From Acidobacteriaceae bacterium (GTDB lineage: Bacteria > Acidobacteriota > Terriglobia > Terriglobales > Acidobacteriaceae): DNA of 64,000 nucleotides. Under the pieces are notes generated by a model. The model had not been told where the DNA came from and did not search any database. It worked only from the letters and a program-made list of their open reading frames with translations. Shown piece by piece: positions 8,826-17,387 of the stretch; the stretch's first letter is position 1, and every line of letters starts with the position of its first letter. A program made the translations under genes and the position numbers. Location of the stretch: positions 424,302-488,301 of the forward strand of contig CAHJWL010000001.1 of NCBI GenBank assembly GCA_903642235.1. The letters are read 5' to 3'.

Positions 8826-9227
8826 GGCGAAAGCCTCAACTCTTGTGAACCACACCGGGCTTGAAGACGGGTGGGCGTGCGCGATTTGCAGAACGGCGCA
8901 CGTACTTTGAGCTGACGCCAACTGCTTCTATCAGATGCCGCTCAGGCGGCAAGCTGCTTTCGATTACGCCCTGAGTCCTCAATCGTGTGTGCTGGTATCG
9001 ATTTCGAGAGGCCGATCTCCGTGCCTTTCGTGTTGATGGAAGATTTCTCCGGTGCCGATGGGCTGCAGAGGCTTATGTCGGGAAGGGAACGGAGTCGTTG
9101 AACCAGCGAGGGTACCTTTGGTGGAAAAGGCGAGTGCGGCTCTCCAGAAGTTGATGAGAGGATTAACCCGGCGTGGGGCTTTGTGGAGGTCTCGCGGCAA
9201 CCCTTGATCTTCAGGAGTACTGATCCG
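8826..9227. other. 402-base intergenic region upstream of ftsZ
   Basis: This gap lies between the divergent DoxX operon and ftsZ. It should hold the ftsZ promoter, because ftsZ is physically separated from ftsA. I could not pick a convincing -35/-10 pair. A reading frame covers 8942-9262 on the minus strand but has no recognisable protein character and runs into ftsZ. A small GCCGC/GCGGC hairpin occurs near 8937-8950. Confidence 0.4.
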
Positions 9228-10934
9228 ATGCCGAACTTTTCGCACGATGACGACCTTCGCATTCACTATCACGACGAGATGCCGCGGGGCGCGCGGATCA
9301 AGGTGATCGGGGTAGGAGGCGGCGGGAATAATGCAGTCAATCGCATGATCGCGGCTGAGGTCGAGGGCGTGGAGTTCATCGCGGCGAATACAGATGTACA
9401 GGCGCTGCAGAGCTCGAATGCGCCGGTGAAGCTGCAGCTGGGCGTGAAGCTGACGAGCGGTCTGGGCGCGGGTGCGAACCCGGATGTCGGCCGGCGGGCG
9501 GCGCTCGAGGACTCAGACAAGATCATCGAGGCGCTTGAGGGCGCGGACATGGTGTTTGTGACGGCGGGTCTGGGCGGCGGCACGGGCACAGGAGCGGCAC
9601 CCGTGATTGCGTCGCTGGCAAGTGAGATGGGGGCGCTGACGGTGGCGGTAGTGACGCGGCCGTTTGCGTTTGAAGGCAAGCGGCGGATGATGCAGGCGGA
9701 TCGCGGGCTGCAGGAGCTGCTGGACGCGGTCGATACAGTGATTGTGATTCCGAACGAGAAGCTGCTCGCGGTTGCGAAGGACGCGGGCTTCTTTGAGTCG
9801 TTCCGGATTGCGGATGATGTGCTGCGGCAGGGCGTGCAGGGGATCTCGGACATTATCACGATCCCGGGCGTGATCAACCGCGACTTCGCCGACGTGAAGA
9901 CGACGATGGCTGGCATGGGCTATGCGGTGATGGGAACGGCGATGCGATCGGGCGGGACGCGGGCGAGCGAGGCGGCGATGGCGGCGATGGCGAGTCCGCT
10001 GCTGGAGTCAGGCGCGATCGACGGAGCGCGCGGGATTCTGATCAACATTACGGGCTCGAGCAATCTGAAGCTGAGCGAGGTGAACGAGGCGTCGAGCATT
10101 ATCCAGAGTGCGGCGCATGAGGACGCGAACATCATCTTCGGCGCGGTACAGGATGACGGGATGGGCGACGAGATCAAGATCACGGTGATCGCGACCGGCT
10201 TTCGGCAGCAGGAGATGCCGGAGCGGCGGGAGCGGATGCTGGCGGAGACGACGATGCCGGGATCGCGCTACGAGCAGGGGGGCCGGTATGAGGCACCGGC
10301 GCGGCAGGCCGAAGTGCGAATACAGCCACGGGTGGGAACGGCGCAGCGAGTTGCAACGGCGAACGCAGCCCCGGTGCAGGCATCGCGGGTTGCCGTACCG
10401 GAGCCGGAGGGGTATGCGTCGCTTGAGCCGGGCAACACGCCGGGAGCACGACAGGAGACGGCACGCGAGAGTGAGCCGCAGGTCCGGACGGAGAGCTGGC
10501 GCAGCGAACGGGCGATGGAGCCAGGGGCGGGTGCCCCGACGAACACCGCAGCAGCGCACGGCAGCGTGGAACGAACGGCGGAGATGCCGGTGCGGACGGA
10601 GATAGCGGCCGAGGAGCCGCGGGGGCGCGAGGCAGGGTCGCAGCTCGTGCCGGTGCGGGCGTCCGTCTTTGACGATGACTTCTTTCGTCCACGACCTCGT
10701 GAGGCGGTTCAGGGCGGCGATGATGCGGGGGAGACAAGGGGCAGCGCGCGCGTGTGGGAGGCGCGTGACACTTTCCCGCAGCGGAACGTCCAACAGGAAG
10801 CTGCTCGTGCGGAGGTCTTCCACGTTCATGCGGCTGAGGAGCCGATTCGGATGCAGGGTACCGCGATCAGCGACAGCAGCAGCGGCGAGCCGGATGAGCT
10901 CGATATACCGGCATTCCTGCGGCGCGGGAACTAG
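9228..10934 (+). CDS. ftsZ: Cell division protein FtsZ
   Basis: FtsZ is the tubulin-like GTPase that polymerises into the cytokinetic ring. The 568-residue product is much longer than the usual 380-400. The core (about residues 20-330) has [18 protein letters not shown], the GTP signature [16 protein letters not shown], and the T7 loop [11 protein letters not shown], where NVDFADV is usual. A linker of about 220 residues rich in Ala, Arg, Glu and Pro follows. The conserved C-terminal peptide [11 protein letters not shown] closes the protein and should bind FtsA. The ATG at 9228 was chosen for its AGGAG at the right spacing and because MPNF begins the protein cleanly. It is separated from ftsA by about 5 kb. 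Confidence 0.97.
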   Translation: MPNFSHDDDLRIHYHDEMPRGARIKVIGVGGGGNNAVNRMIAAEVEGVEFIAANTDVQALQSSNAPVKLQLGVKLTSGLGAGANPDVGRRAALEDSDKIIEALEGADMVFVTAGLGGGTGTGAAPVIASLASEMGALTVAVVTRPFAFEGKRRMMQADRGLQELLDAVDTVIVIPNEKLLAVAKDAGFFESFRIADDVLRQGVQGISDIITIPGVINRDFADVKTTMAGMGYAVMGTAMRSGGTRASEAAMAAMASPLLESGAIDGARGILINITGSSNLKLSEVNEASSIIQSAAHEDANIIFGAVQDDGMGDEIKITVIATGFRQQEMPERRERMLAETTMPGSRYEQGGRYEAPARQAEVRIQPRVGTAQRVATANAAPVQASRVAVPEPEGYASLEPGNTPGARQETARESEPQVRTESWRSERAMEPGAGAPTNTAAAHGSVERTAEMPVRTEIAAEEPRGREAGSQLVPVRASVFDDDFFRPRPREAVQGGDDAGETRGSARVWEARDTFPQRNVQQEAARAEVFHVHAAEEPIRMQGTAISDSSSGEPDELDIPAFLRRGN

Positions 10935-11033
10935 AGAGGTCGCGGCGAGATCGGTCCCTTGCCGCTTTCGAGGGATTGCCGCTGCGGCTCAATGCAGTTG
11001 AGCTGGATCGATAGAGTTTGGGGTGTGCCACAT

Positions 11034-12395
11034 ATGACGTTCTGGCTTCGATGGTTTCATCTTCTGCCGTCTCTGCGGGTGTTTCTGCTTCTGGGTGCGG
11101 GGCTGTTGCTGGATGGCAGCGCTGGAGCAAAGCCGACGAAGCTGGTGGTTCGGCACAGGAGCGCGGTGCGGTCGACCTCTGTGCGATCGACAGCGGTGCG
11201 GCATGGAGCGAACCGGACGAAGTCGGGAGCTGTCCGGGCCACGACAACGCGAGGACGCGGCGCGCGCGTCATCGCGGTACGGGGCCGTGCTCTACGGGGA
11301 CGAATAGTGCGCGGGCGGCACGGGCGCATGGTGCTGGCGGTGCGGCGAACGCGCTTTACGGAACGGTTTACGGCGAGCTCGTTCGCAGACAATCTGACGC
11401 TGGGGGACGTGACGGCGGGAGAGGATCCAGTGGTGCGGGCGGCGGCGATCGAGGCGCTGGGAAACATGAATGGGACGGCCCTGGCGATTGATCCTTCGAG
11501 CGGGCGGATTCTGGCGATGGTGAACCAGAAGCTGGCGCTTTCAAGCGGGGCCGAGCCGTGTTCGACGATCAAGCTGACGGTGGCGCTGGCGGCGCTTGAA
11601 GAAGGAATCATCAAGCACGACACGCCGGTAAGTCTTGGCGGCAACTACCGCGTGAACCTCGACTATGCGCTGGCGAAGTCGATCAACCCCTACTTTGAGC
11701 AGCTTGGCCGTACGATGGGCTTCGAGCGTGTCAAGCACTATGCCAATGAATTTGGGCTCGGGGAGCTGGCGGGGTACAACATCCAGGGCGAGCAGTTGGG
11801 GACGTACCCGGATACGGAGCTGCCGCAGAAGCAGGGCGGGGTAGGGCGCATGTGCTCGTTTGGCGAGAGCATCTCCATGACGCCGCTGCAGCTTGGCGCG
11901 ATTGTGAGCTCGATCGCAAACGGCGGAACACTCTATTACCTGCAGCACCCGGAGACGCAGGAGGCGGCGAAGAGCTTTACGCCGAAGGTGAAGCGGATAC
12001 TGAATATCGCGCCGATTCTGCCGGAGATGGTTCCGGGCATGAGCGGCGCTGTTGAGGCGCCGTACGGGACGGCGCGAAGTCTGCGAGCGAACTTCAACGC
12101 TTTTCCGGTGATGGGCAAGACAGGGACATGCTCCAACAACGGCACACGCTTCGGCTGGTTCGCGAGCTACGCGGAGTCGCCGACAGGGCGGATTGTCACG
12201 GTGATCTTTCTCGAAGGTGGGCGGCCGACGTTTGGGCCGAAGGCGGCTGAGCTGACGGGACAGTTCTACCGGGCGATGTATGAACGAAGCTACTTCCAGC
12301 CAAGGGGCGTGCCGCTGGTCCCGCTGGCGCCGGCTCAGCCGGCTCCGAGCAACACGGGTGAGGACGACAACACGGATGGTGGCGGCGGGCAATAA
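11034..12395 (+). CDS. Small penicillin-binding transpeptidase-domain protein
   Basis: The 453-residue product is a membrane-anchored DD-transpeptidase-like protein. A signal anchor lies at about residues 8-27. A very basic stretch follows (about 37-111, about twenty Arg). The transpeptidase domain then has SxxK (STIK, 177-180), SxN (SIN, 216-218) and KTGT (362-365), so all three active-site motifs are intact. It lacks a glycosyltransferase domain and the long N-terminal module of class B PBPs, which makes it a near stand-alone domain. The start is uncertain: an in-frame ATG at 10992 is also possible. It follows ftsZ by 99 bases, which suggests a role in septal or envelope growth. Confidence 0.82.
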   Translation: MTFWLRWFHLLPSLRVFLLLGAGLLLDGSAGAKPTKLVVRHRSAVRSTSVRSTAVRHGANRTKSGAVRATTTRGRGARVIAVRGRALRGRIVRGRHGRMVLAVRRTRFTERFTASSFADNLTLGDVTAGEDPVVRAAAIEALGNMNGTALAIDPSSGRILAMVNQKLALSSGAEPCSTIKLTVALAALEEGIIKHDTPVSLGGNYRVNLDYALAKSINPYFEQLGRTMGFERVKHYANEFGLGELAGYNIQGEQLGTYPDTELPQKQGGVGRMCSFGESISMTPLQLGAIVSSIANGGTLYYLQHPETQEAAKSFTPKVKRILNIAPILPEMVPGMSGAVEAPYGTARSLRANFNAFPVMGKTGTCSNNGTRFGWFASYAESPTGRIVTVIFLEGGRPTFGPKAAELTGQFYRAMYERSYFQPRGVPLVPLAPAQPAPSNTGEDDNTDGGGGQ

Positions 12396-12438
12396 CTGGG
12401 TTTCGATCGAAGGAAGCGTGCTTCGGAGCATGTGGTTT

Positions 12439-12474
12439 GAGAAGCAGATCCCTGCCGGATGACAACCAAAGACG
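12439..12474 (+). repeat. Interspersed hairpin repeat, copy 3
   Basis: This copy reads GAGAAGCAGATCCCTGCCGG, then ATGACAACCAAAGACG. It sits in the 155-base gap between the transpeptidase gene and nnr. The GAGAAGCAGATCCCT head equals copy 1 and the GATGACAACCAAAG tail equals copy 2. Only the loop differs. Confidence 0.65.
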
Positions 12475-12550
12475 ATAGTGCGCGATGGAGTGGCATGGCT
12501 TCTCGCGCCTTCTGCGGATTGCGCCCGCATCTCAGGTGCAGGAGTGTTCG

Positions 12551-14251
12551 ATGAAGATCCTGACAAGTGCGGAGATGCGCGCGGTGGATGCGCGGTCGGC
12601 TGACGACTTTGACGTGCCGCTCTGGGTGCTGATGGAGCGCGCAGGCGAGGTGGTAGCGCGCTTTGTGCTGCGGCAGTACCCGGAGGCGGGGCGGGTGATG
12701 GTGCTCTGCGGAAAGGGCAACAACGGCGGCGACGGCATGGTGGCGGCGCGGCTGCTGGCGGGTGAAGGTGTTGGCGTACGGGTGTTGCTGGTTGGCAGGC
12801 GTGCAGAGGTAAAAGGGGAAGCGGCGCGGGCTCTGGCGGAGCTGATGGAGGCGACGACCGAGGAGAGTGTCGAAGAACTCGTCGATGAGGCCGGGCTGGC
12901 AACGTTTGCCGAAGCCTTTGCCGAGGCTGACCTGCTGCTGGATGCGGTAGTTGGCACGGGCTTCAAGCCGCCTCTGCGCGGTGTGGCGGCGGCTCTGCGG
13001 GATCATGTGCGGACGCTGACGGTTCCGGTGGTGGCGATCGATCTGCCGAGCGGATGGGATGCGGATGCGAGGACGCAGGCGGCGAACGGGACAGAGGGCG
13101 ACGATGCGGGGTCTGCGGAGTTGGCGTTTCCGGCCGACGCGGTCGTAACGTTCACCGCGGCAAAGCTGGCGCATGTGTTTGGGCACCTGACGCCGGGCAA
13201 GGTGTTTGGCGCGGTTGTCGTGGGGGAGATTGGATCGCCGGAGGCGGCGATTGTGTCCGAGCAGGCTCTTACATGGATGGGTGCGTCGAAAGCGCTGACG
13301 GAGCGGCCGAGGGACATCAACTCGAACAAGGGCAGGTTCGGGCACGTGCTGCTGATCGGCGGGAGCTACGGCAAGGCAGGAGCGCCTTCGATGTCAGGGC
13401 TGGCGTGTCTGCGGGCGGGTGCGGGGCTGGTGACGGCGGCGGTGCCAGAGAGCATCTTGAACACGGTGGCGCTGGTGACGCCGGAGCTGATGACGGTTCC
13501 ACTGGCGCAGGGAGAGGCCGGCGCGGTGTCTTTGACAGCGATCGCGGGTGAAAAGCTGGACAAGCTGATGAAGGGAATCAAGGTCCTGGCGATCGGGCCA
13601 GGCCTTTCAACGGAGGGAGATGCTCCGGCTTGCGTACATGAGATTGTGGGCCGAACAGCTGTGCCGGTGGTGATCGACGCGGATGGTCTGAATGCCTTTG
13701 CCGGCAGGGCGGAGATGTTGAAGGCGTACTCGGGAAGGGCAACCGGTCAGGCCCAGCTGCGGACGGTGGTGCTGACACCGCATCCGGGCGAGATGGGGAG
13801 ACTGCTGGGGATGACGGTGAAAGAGATAGAGGCGGATCGACTCGGGGTGGCGCGGCGCTTTGCGATGGAGCATGGTGTGACGCTGGTCCTGAAGGGATGG
13901 CGGACGCTGGTGGCGCATCCGGACGGCCGGGTTGCAGTGAATACGACGGGCAACCCTGGAATGGCGAAGGGCGGGAGCGGGGACATTCTGACGGGGATCG
14001 TCGCAGCCATGCTGGGGCAGTATGCGGAAGATGTCGCCGGCGCGGTGGAGGCGGCGGTGTATCTGCATGGGCTGGCGGCGGACTTTGCTGTGCATGGCGG
14101 TGCCGCGGGCGTAGGGCGCGATGAGCATACGTTACTGGCGACGGATACGGTGGCGCACCTGAGCGATGCGTTCCGGTATCGCGTGCAGGATGAGGACGGG
14201 CTGACGTGGATCTGTGGGATGCGCTCCGCACGAAACGAGAGAGGCGCATGA
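12551..14251 (+). CDS. nnr: Bifunctional NAD(P)H-hydrate epimerase / ADP-dependent dehydratase
   Basis: This cytoplasmic repair enzyme converts the damaged R- and S-hydrates of NAD(P)H back to NAD(P)H. The 566-residue product is a two-domain fusion. The N-terminal YjeF_N epimerase (about 1-225) has GKGNNGGDGMVAARLL and AIDLPSGWDAD. The C-terminal ribokinase-like CARKD dehydratase (about 245-560) has LTPHPGEMGRLLG and the nucleotide motif KGGSGDILTGIVAAMLGQ. The ATG at 12551 has CAGGAG 7 bases upstream. Its stop overlaps the next start as ATGA. Nnr next to tsaE is a widespread bacterial gene order. Confidence 0.95.
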   Translation: MKILTSAEMRAVDARSADDFDVPLWVLMERAGEVVARFVLRQYPEAGRVMVLCGKGNNGGDGMVAARLLAGEGVGVRVLLVGRRAEVKGEAARALAELMEATTEESVEELVDEAGLATFAEAFAEADLLLDAVVGTGFKPPLRGVAAALRDHVRTLTVPVVAIDLPSGWDADARTQAANGTEGDDAGSAELAFPADAVVTFTAAKLAHVFGHLTPGKVFGAVVVGEIGSPEAAIVSEQALTWMGASKALTERPRDINSNKGRFGHVLLIGGSYGKAGAPSMSGLACLRAGAGLVTAAVPESILNTVALVTPELMTVPLAQGEAGAVSLTAIAGEKLDKLMKGIKVLAIGPGLSTEGDAPACVHEIVGRTAVPVVIDADGLNAFAGRAEMLKAYSGRATGQAQLRTVVLTPHPGEMGRLLGMTVKEIEADRLGVARRFAMEHGVTLVLKGWRTLVAHPDGRVAVNTTGNPGMAKGGSGDILTGIVAAMLGQYAEDVAGAVEAAVYLHGLAADFAVHGGAAGVGRDEHTLLATDTVAHLSDAFRYRVQDEDGLTWICGMRSARNERGA

Positions 14252-14706
14252 GCGGAGAGTACAGGCGGGAGAAGCGGCTGCGCACGCGGAGTGTTGCAGG
14301 CACGATGGCGCTTGGTACGACGCTGGCAGAGATGCTGATGCCGGTGCCGCGCCTGGTGATCCTGCGCGGTGAGGTGGGTGCGGGGAAGACGACGCTGGTC
14401 AAAGGAATCGCAGAGGCGCTGGGTGCAGCGACAGAGGACGAGGTGACGAGCCCGACATTCACGCTGGTGCACGAGTACGTAGGGCCGAAGGTGCACCTGT
14501 TTCATCTGGATCTCTATCGACTCGAGACCGAGGAGCAGATTGCGGTGCTTGGGCTCGAGGAGATGGTGGCACAGGAGAACGCACTGGTGATGGTGGAGTG
14601 GGGCGAGCGCTTCGAGAGTGTGGTCGCGATGGCGACGGCGGAGATTGCGATGGGGCAGGGCGAGGCGGAAGAAGAGCGGCTGCTCGTTGTGCGGTGGGAC
14701 CGCTAA
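14248..14706 (+). CDS. tsaE: tRNA threonylcarbamoyladenosine biosynthesis ATPase TsaE
   Basis: TsaE is the ATPase that works with TsaB and TsaD in forming threonylcarbamoyl-adenosine at position 37 of ANN-decoding tRNAs. The 152-residue product has Walker A GEVGAGKTTLVKG near residue 42. SPTFTLVHEY, HLDLYRL and VEWGER follow, all family hallmarks. The ATG overlapping the nnr stop was preferred to an in-frame GTG 42 bases upstream, because it gives normal length and coupling. Confidence 0.93.
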   Translation: MSGEYRREKRLRTRSVAGTMALGTTLAEMLMPVPRLVILRGEVGAGKTTLVKGIAEALGAATEDEVTSPTFTLVHEYVGPKVHLFHLDLYRLETEEQIAVLGLEEMVAQENALVMVEWGERFESVVAMATAEIAMGQGEAEEERLLVVRWDR

Positions 14707-15064
14707 GAGAAGCTGTCTCTCGTGCGATCAGGCGCACTCGAGAGGCGAAAAATCAATGGATCCACAAAGTGGCTGTCGTGCACTTCGCGCGCCATCTGAT
14801 GAGGAGCACCTCTAGCAGGATGGCTGCTCTGCGAAGAAAATTCGTGCCGCTGGGAAGAAATAAGAGTGGTCCGACTAGAGCTCCTCCGGGTGTTGCAGAA
14901 GAATGCACACGAAGTGAACAACATACAGCCATCCCCCAAAGTGGGCATGTACGTGCAACCTGCGAAACCGTCACCCTGTGACAACGAAGGTAAGACATGG
15001 AGGCCAATCACATGTGATTGGTGCTCGGTCGAACCTGCGCATCCTTGCACGACCAGGGCCCTGC
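14707..15064. other. 358-base intergenic region with a palindrome
   Basis: No coding stretch is convincing between tsaE and the DUF1800 gene. Near its left end CTCTCG...CGAGAG with inner TGCG/CGCA can fold into an imperfect hairpin (about 14721-14748), possibly a terminator for the nnr-tsaE transcript but without a T tract on the coding strand. Near its right end is a perfect 18-base palindrome at 15004-15021. Confidence 0.4.
15004..15021. promoter_or_regulatory. Perfect 18-bp palindrome, possible operator
   Basis: CCAATCACA is followed directly by TGTGATTGG, its exact reverse complement. The site lies 44 bases before the ATG of the DUF1800 gene. The TGTGA/TCACA halves recall CRP/FNR-family sites, but the spacing is zero rather than the usual six bases, so I do not assign a regulator. 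Confidence 0.4.
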
Positions 15065-17374
15065 ATGATGACTCGAAGGATCTCCAGCACCGCTGCTCTT
15101 CTTCCCGTGATGTTCCTGCTTCTCTTCGCGACAGCCGGTGAGAGGACACTGGTTGCGCAAGCGACGATTGTGACTGACACGATCATTTCGCCTGCGCTGA
15201 CGACAGTTCATGCCGGCGACACGGTGCAGTTTAGCGTTTCAAAGAATGGTGTTCCGGCCACGAACGGCTACTGGACCTCGGGCGGCAACAATGCGGGTTT
15301 CATCAACGACGCCGGCTTCTATCAAGCTCCGTTAAATGTCCCGACACCGGCGACCGCAAACATCGTGTACTACATGGGACCGACGATGGCGCAGCTGCTG
15401 GTGACGATCACAAATCCCAGGCCGAAACCGGACTCGATCAATGTGTCCAGCTTTACGCAGCTCGCGACGCCGATCGCGATCCATGGCCATGGATTTCTGC
15501 CGAACACAGTGATCTCCGTACAAGGCCGGCCGATGCCGACAAACTACCTGAACGAGAGCTGGATCACGACGGTCGCCACGCTCAGCGCCCCGAAGAGTGG
15601 TTCAGTGCCGGTGACAGTTACAAATCCCAATCCTGGCATGTCGAGTGCGACGCTGACGGTTCCGGCAGTCTTTCCGGCGGTGAGTGTGATTACACCTTCA
15701 AAGGTGCCGGTAGGATGGGCCACACTCTCCCTGTCTGGAAGCGGGTACACGACGAATTCCGTGGTGATGCTGGATGGCAGGCCGATGCAGACGACCTTCA
15801 ATTCGGCGACTTCTCTTACTGCGCGTGGGTATCTGCCGCCGTGGCATACGGGAACGACGGCAACAGTAACGGTCGTACCGCAGCCCGGCTCTCCCAACAG
15901 CGCTTCCAAGAGCATTGCGCTCATCAAGCCGGCGACGACCTATGATGCGGCAGCTCGGTTTGCCACGCAGGCGGCGTTCGGGCCGCGGCCTGGATTAGTC
16001 GAGCATATTCAGCAGGTGGGTTTTCAGGGCTTTCTCAACGAGCAAAACAAGCTGCCGGGCGTGACCTATACGCCGCCCGCACTTCCGCGCTATCCCTACC
16101 TTCAGGCTGTGGCATCGGGAAGCTCGCTGCTTCGTCTGCGGGTTGCAATGGCACTGCAGACGTTTATTGTGAACCAGGGAACGTTTGATGAGTTCCCATC
16201 CTATGCCCCGTGGGAGATGAAGCTTGAAGCGGACGCGCTGGGGAATTATCGCCAGTTGATGAACGATATGGTGTCGGACGCACGGCTGACCGGATTCCTA
16301 AATCTGCCGGGTAACTACATGAACATGAATGAAAGCAGTCATCCGAATCAGAACTTTGCCCGCGAATTCATGCAGCTGTTCACGCTCGGAACGTCGCTGC
16401 TGAACGATGATGGCTCTTCCCAGATGGGCGCGAACGGTCAGGTTATTCCGACCTACGACCAGAACACAATTCTGGATCTCTCGCGCGCGTTCACCGGCTG
16501 GAACTATGGACCTGTGGTGAACTCGCAGTTTGTTTCGTATGGGGTCGATTTTTCACAGCCTCTTGCACCCTTCGACCAGTACCACGATCACGGGGCGAAG
16601 ACACTGTTCGGTACCGTCGCTCTCCCGGCGGGGCAGGATATCAATACGGACAGAACTGCGGCGCTGAATGCGATCTTCAACCACTCTAATCTGCCACCAT
16701 TTGTCTCTGTGCGGCTGATCCAGCAGTTAGTGAAGAGCAACCCGACTCCGGCGTATGTGGCACGGATCTCGGCGGTCTTCAAGAATAATGGCAAGGGAGT
16801 TCGCGGGGATTTGAGTGCTGTGGTGAGCGCGATTCTGCTCGATCCGGAGGCACGTGCCGGCGACACAGCGCAGGTGACGGCGAACGACGGCTTTCTACAG
16901 GATCCGCTGCTGTTCGAAGCTTTTGCGATGAACATCCTGCAACAGACACAGTGGGATGGAGAGCCGATCTATTTGCCGGGCAAGCTGGGTGAAGATTTCT
17001 GGCACGCGAACTCCGTCTTTGGTTTTTATCCGACGACGTACCGCATACCGGGAACCACTATTAATAGTCCACAGTTCGACTTATTCAATAACCTGACGCA
17101 GTTGCATCGCTCGCAGTATCTCTGGGCGATTATCAATGGCTCAAGCAATGGTTTCTTGCCGCAATATCAGAGCAATTCATGGTTATTCACAGCCTTTACT
17201 TCTGTGCCAGACCTGGTCGAAGGCTTGAACCACCAGCTCTTTCACGGCCAGATGCCTGCCGCGACGCAGAGTGAGATTCTGAACTACTGCTCCGGTATTT
17301 CCAATCAGAACGATGCCTTTGCGGCCGCGATCTTCCTGGCCATGAATAGCGATTCCTTCAACGTTGTGCACTAA
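15065..17374 (+). CDS. Exported DUF1800 protein with IPT/TIG-like repeats
   Basis: The 769-residue product is of unknown biochemical function. A signal peptide (MMTRRISSTAALLPVMFLLL) is followed by an Ig-like region and two IPT/TIG-like repeats (around residues 115-205 and 205-295, each with GxGF/GSGY and NPNP-type turns). The DUF1800 domain occupies the rest: it starts at AARFATQAAFGPRPGLVEHI and carries NFAREFMQLFTLGTSLLND, SRAFTGWNYGP and the AILLDPEAR segment. DUF1800 is almost always paired with DUF1501, as here, with 13 bases between the genes. The pair is common in Acidobacteriota and Planctomycetes-type genomes. ATG codons at 15065 and 15068 are equally possible starts. Confidence 0.85.
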   Translation: MMTRRISSTAALLPVMFLLLFATAGERTLVAQATIVTDTIISPALTTVHAGDTVQFSVSKNGVPATNGYWTSGGNNAGFINDAGFYQAPLNVPTPATANIVYYMGPTMAQLLVTITNPRPKPDSINVSSFTQLATPIAIHGHGFLPNTVISVQGRPMPTNYLNESWITTVATLSAPKSGSVPVTVTNPNPGMSSATLTVPAVFPAVSVITPSKVPVGWATLSLSGSGYTTNSVVMLDGRPMQTTFNSATSLTARGYLPPWHTGTTATVTVVPQPGSPNSASKSIALIKPATTYDAAARFATQAAFGPRPGLVEHIQQVGFQGFLNEQNKLPGVTYTPPALPRYPYLQAVASGSSLLRLRVAMALQTFIVNQGTFDEFPSYAPWEMKLEADALGNYRQLMNDMVSDARLTGFLNLPGNYMNMNESSHPNQNFAREFMQLFTLGTSLLNDDGSSQMGANGQVIPTYDQNTILDLSRAFTGWNYGPVVNSQFVSYGVDFSQPLAPFDQYHDHGAKTLFGTVALPAGQDINTDRTAALNAIFNHSNLPPFVSVRLIQQLVKSNPTPAYVARISAVFKNNGKGVRGDLSAVVSAILLDPEARAGDTAQVTANDGFLQDPLLFEAFAMNILQQTQWDGEPIYLPGKLGEDFWHANSVFGFYPTTYRIPGTTINSPQFDLFNNLTQLHRSQYLWAIINGSSNGFLPQYQSNSWLFTAFTSVPDLVEGLNHQLFHGQMPAATQSEILNYCSGISNQNDAFAAAIFLAMNSDSFNVVH

Positions 17375-17387
17375 AAAGGGGCCCCTT

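Noticed and set aside
8942..9262. 106-codon minus-strand frame upstream of ftsZ
   Set aside because: No ribosome-binding site, it overlaps the ftsZ start, and there is no recognisable pattern. Treated as intergenic.
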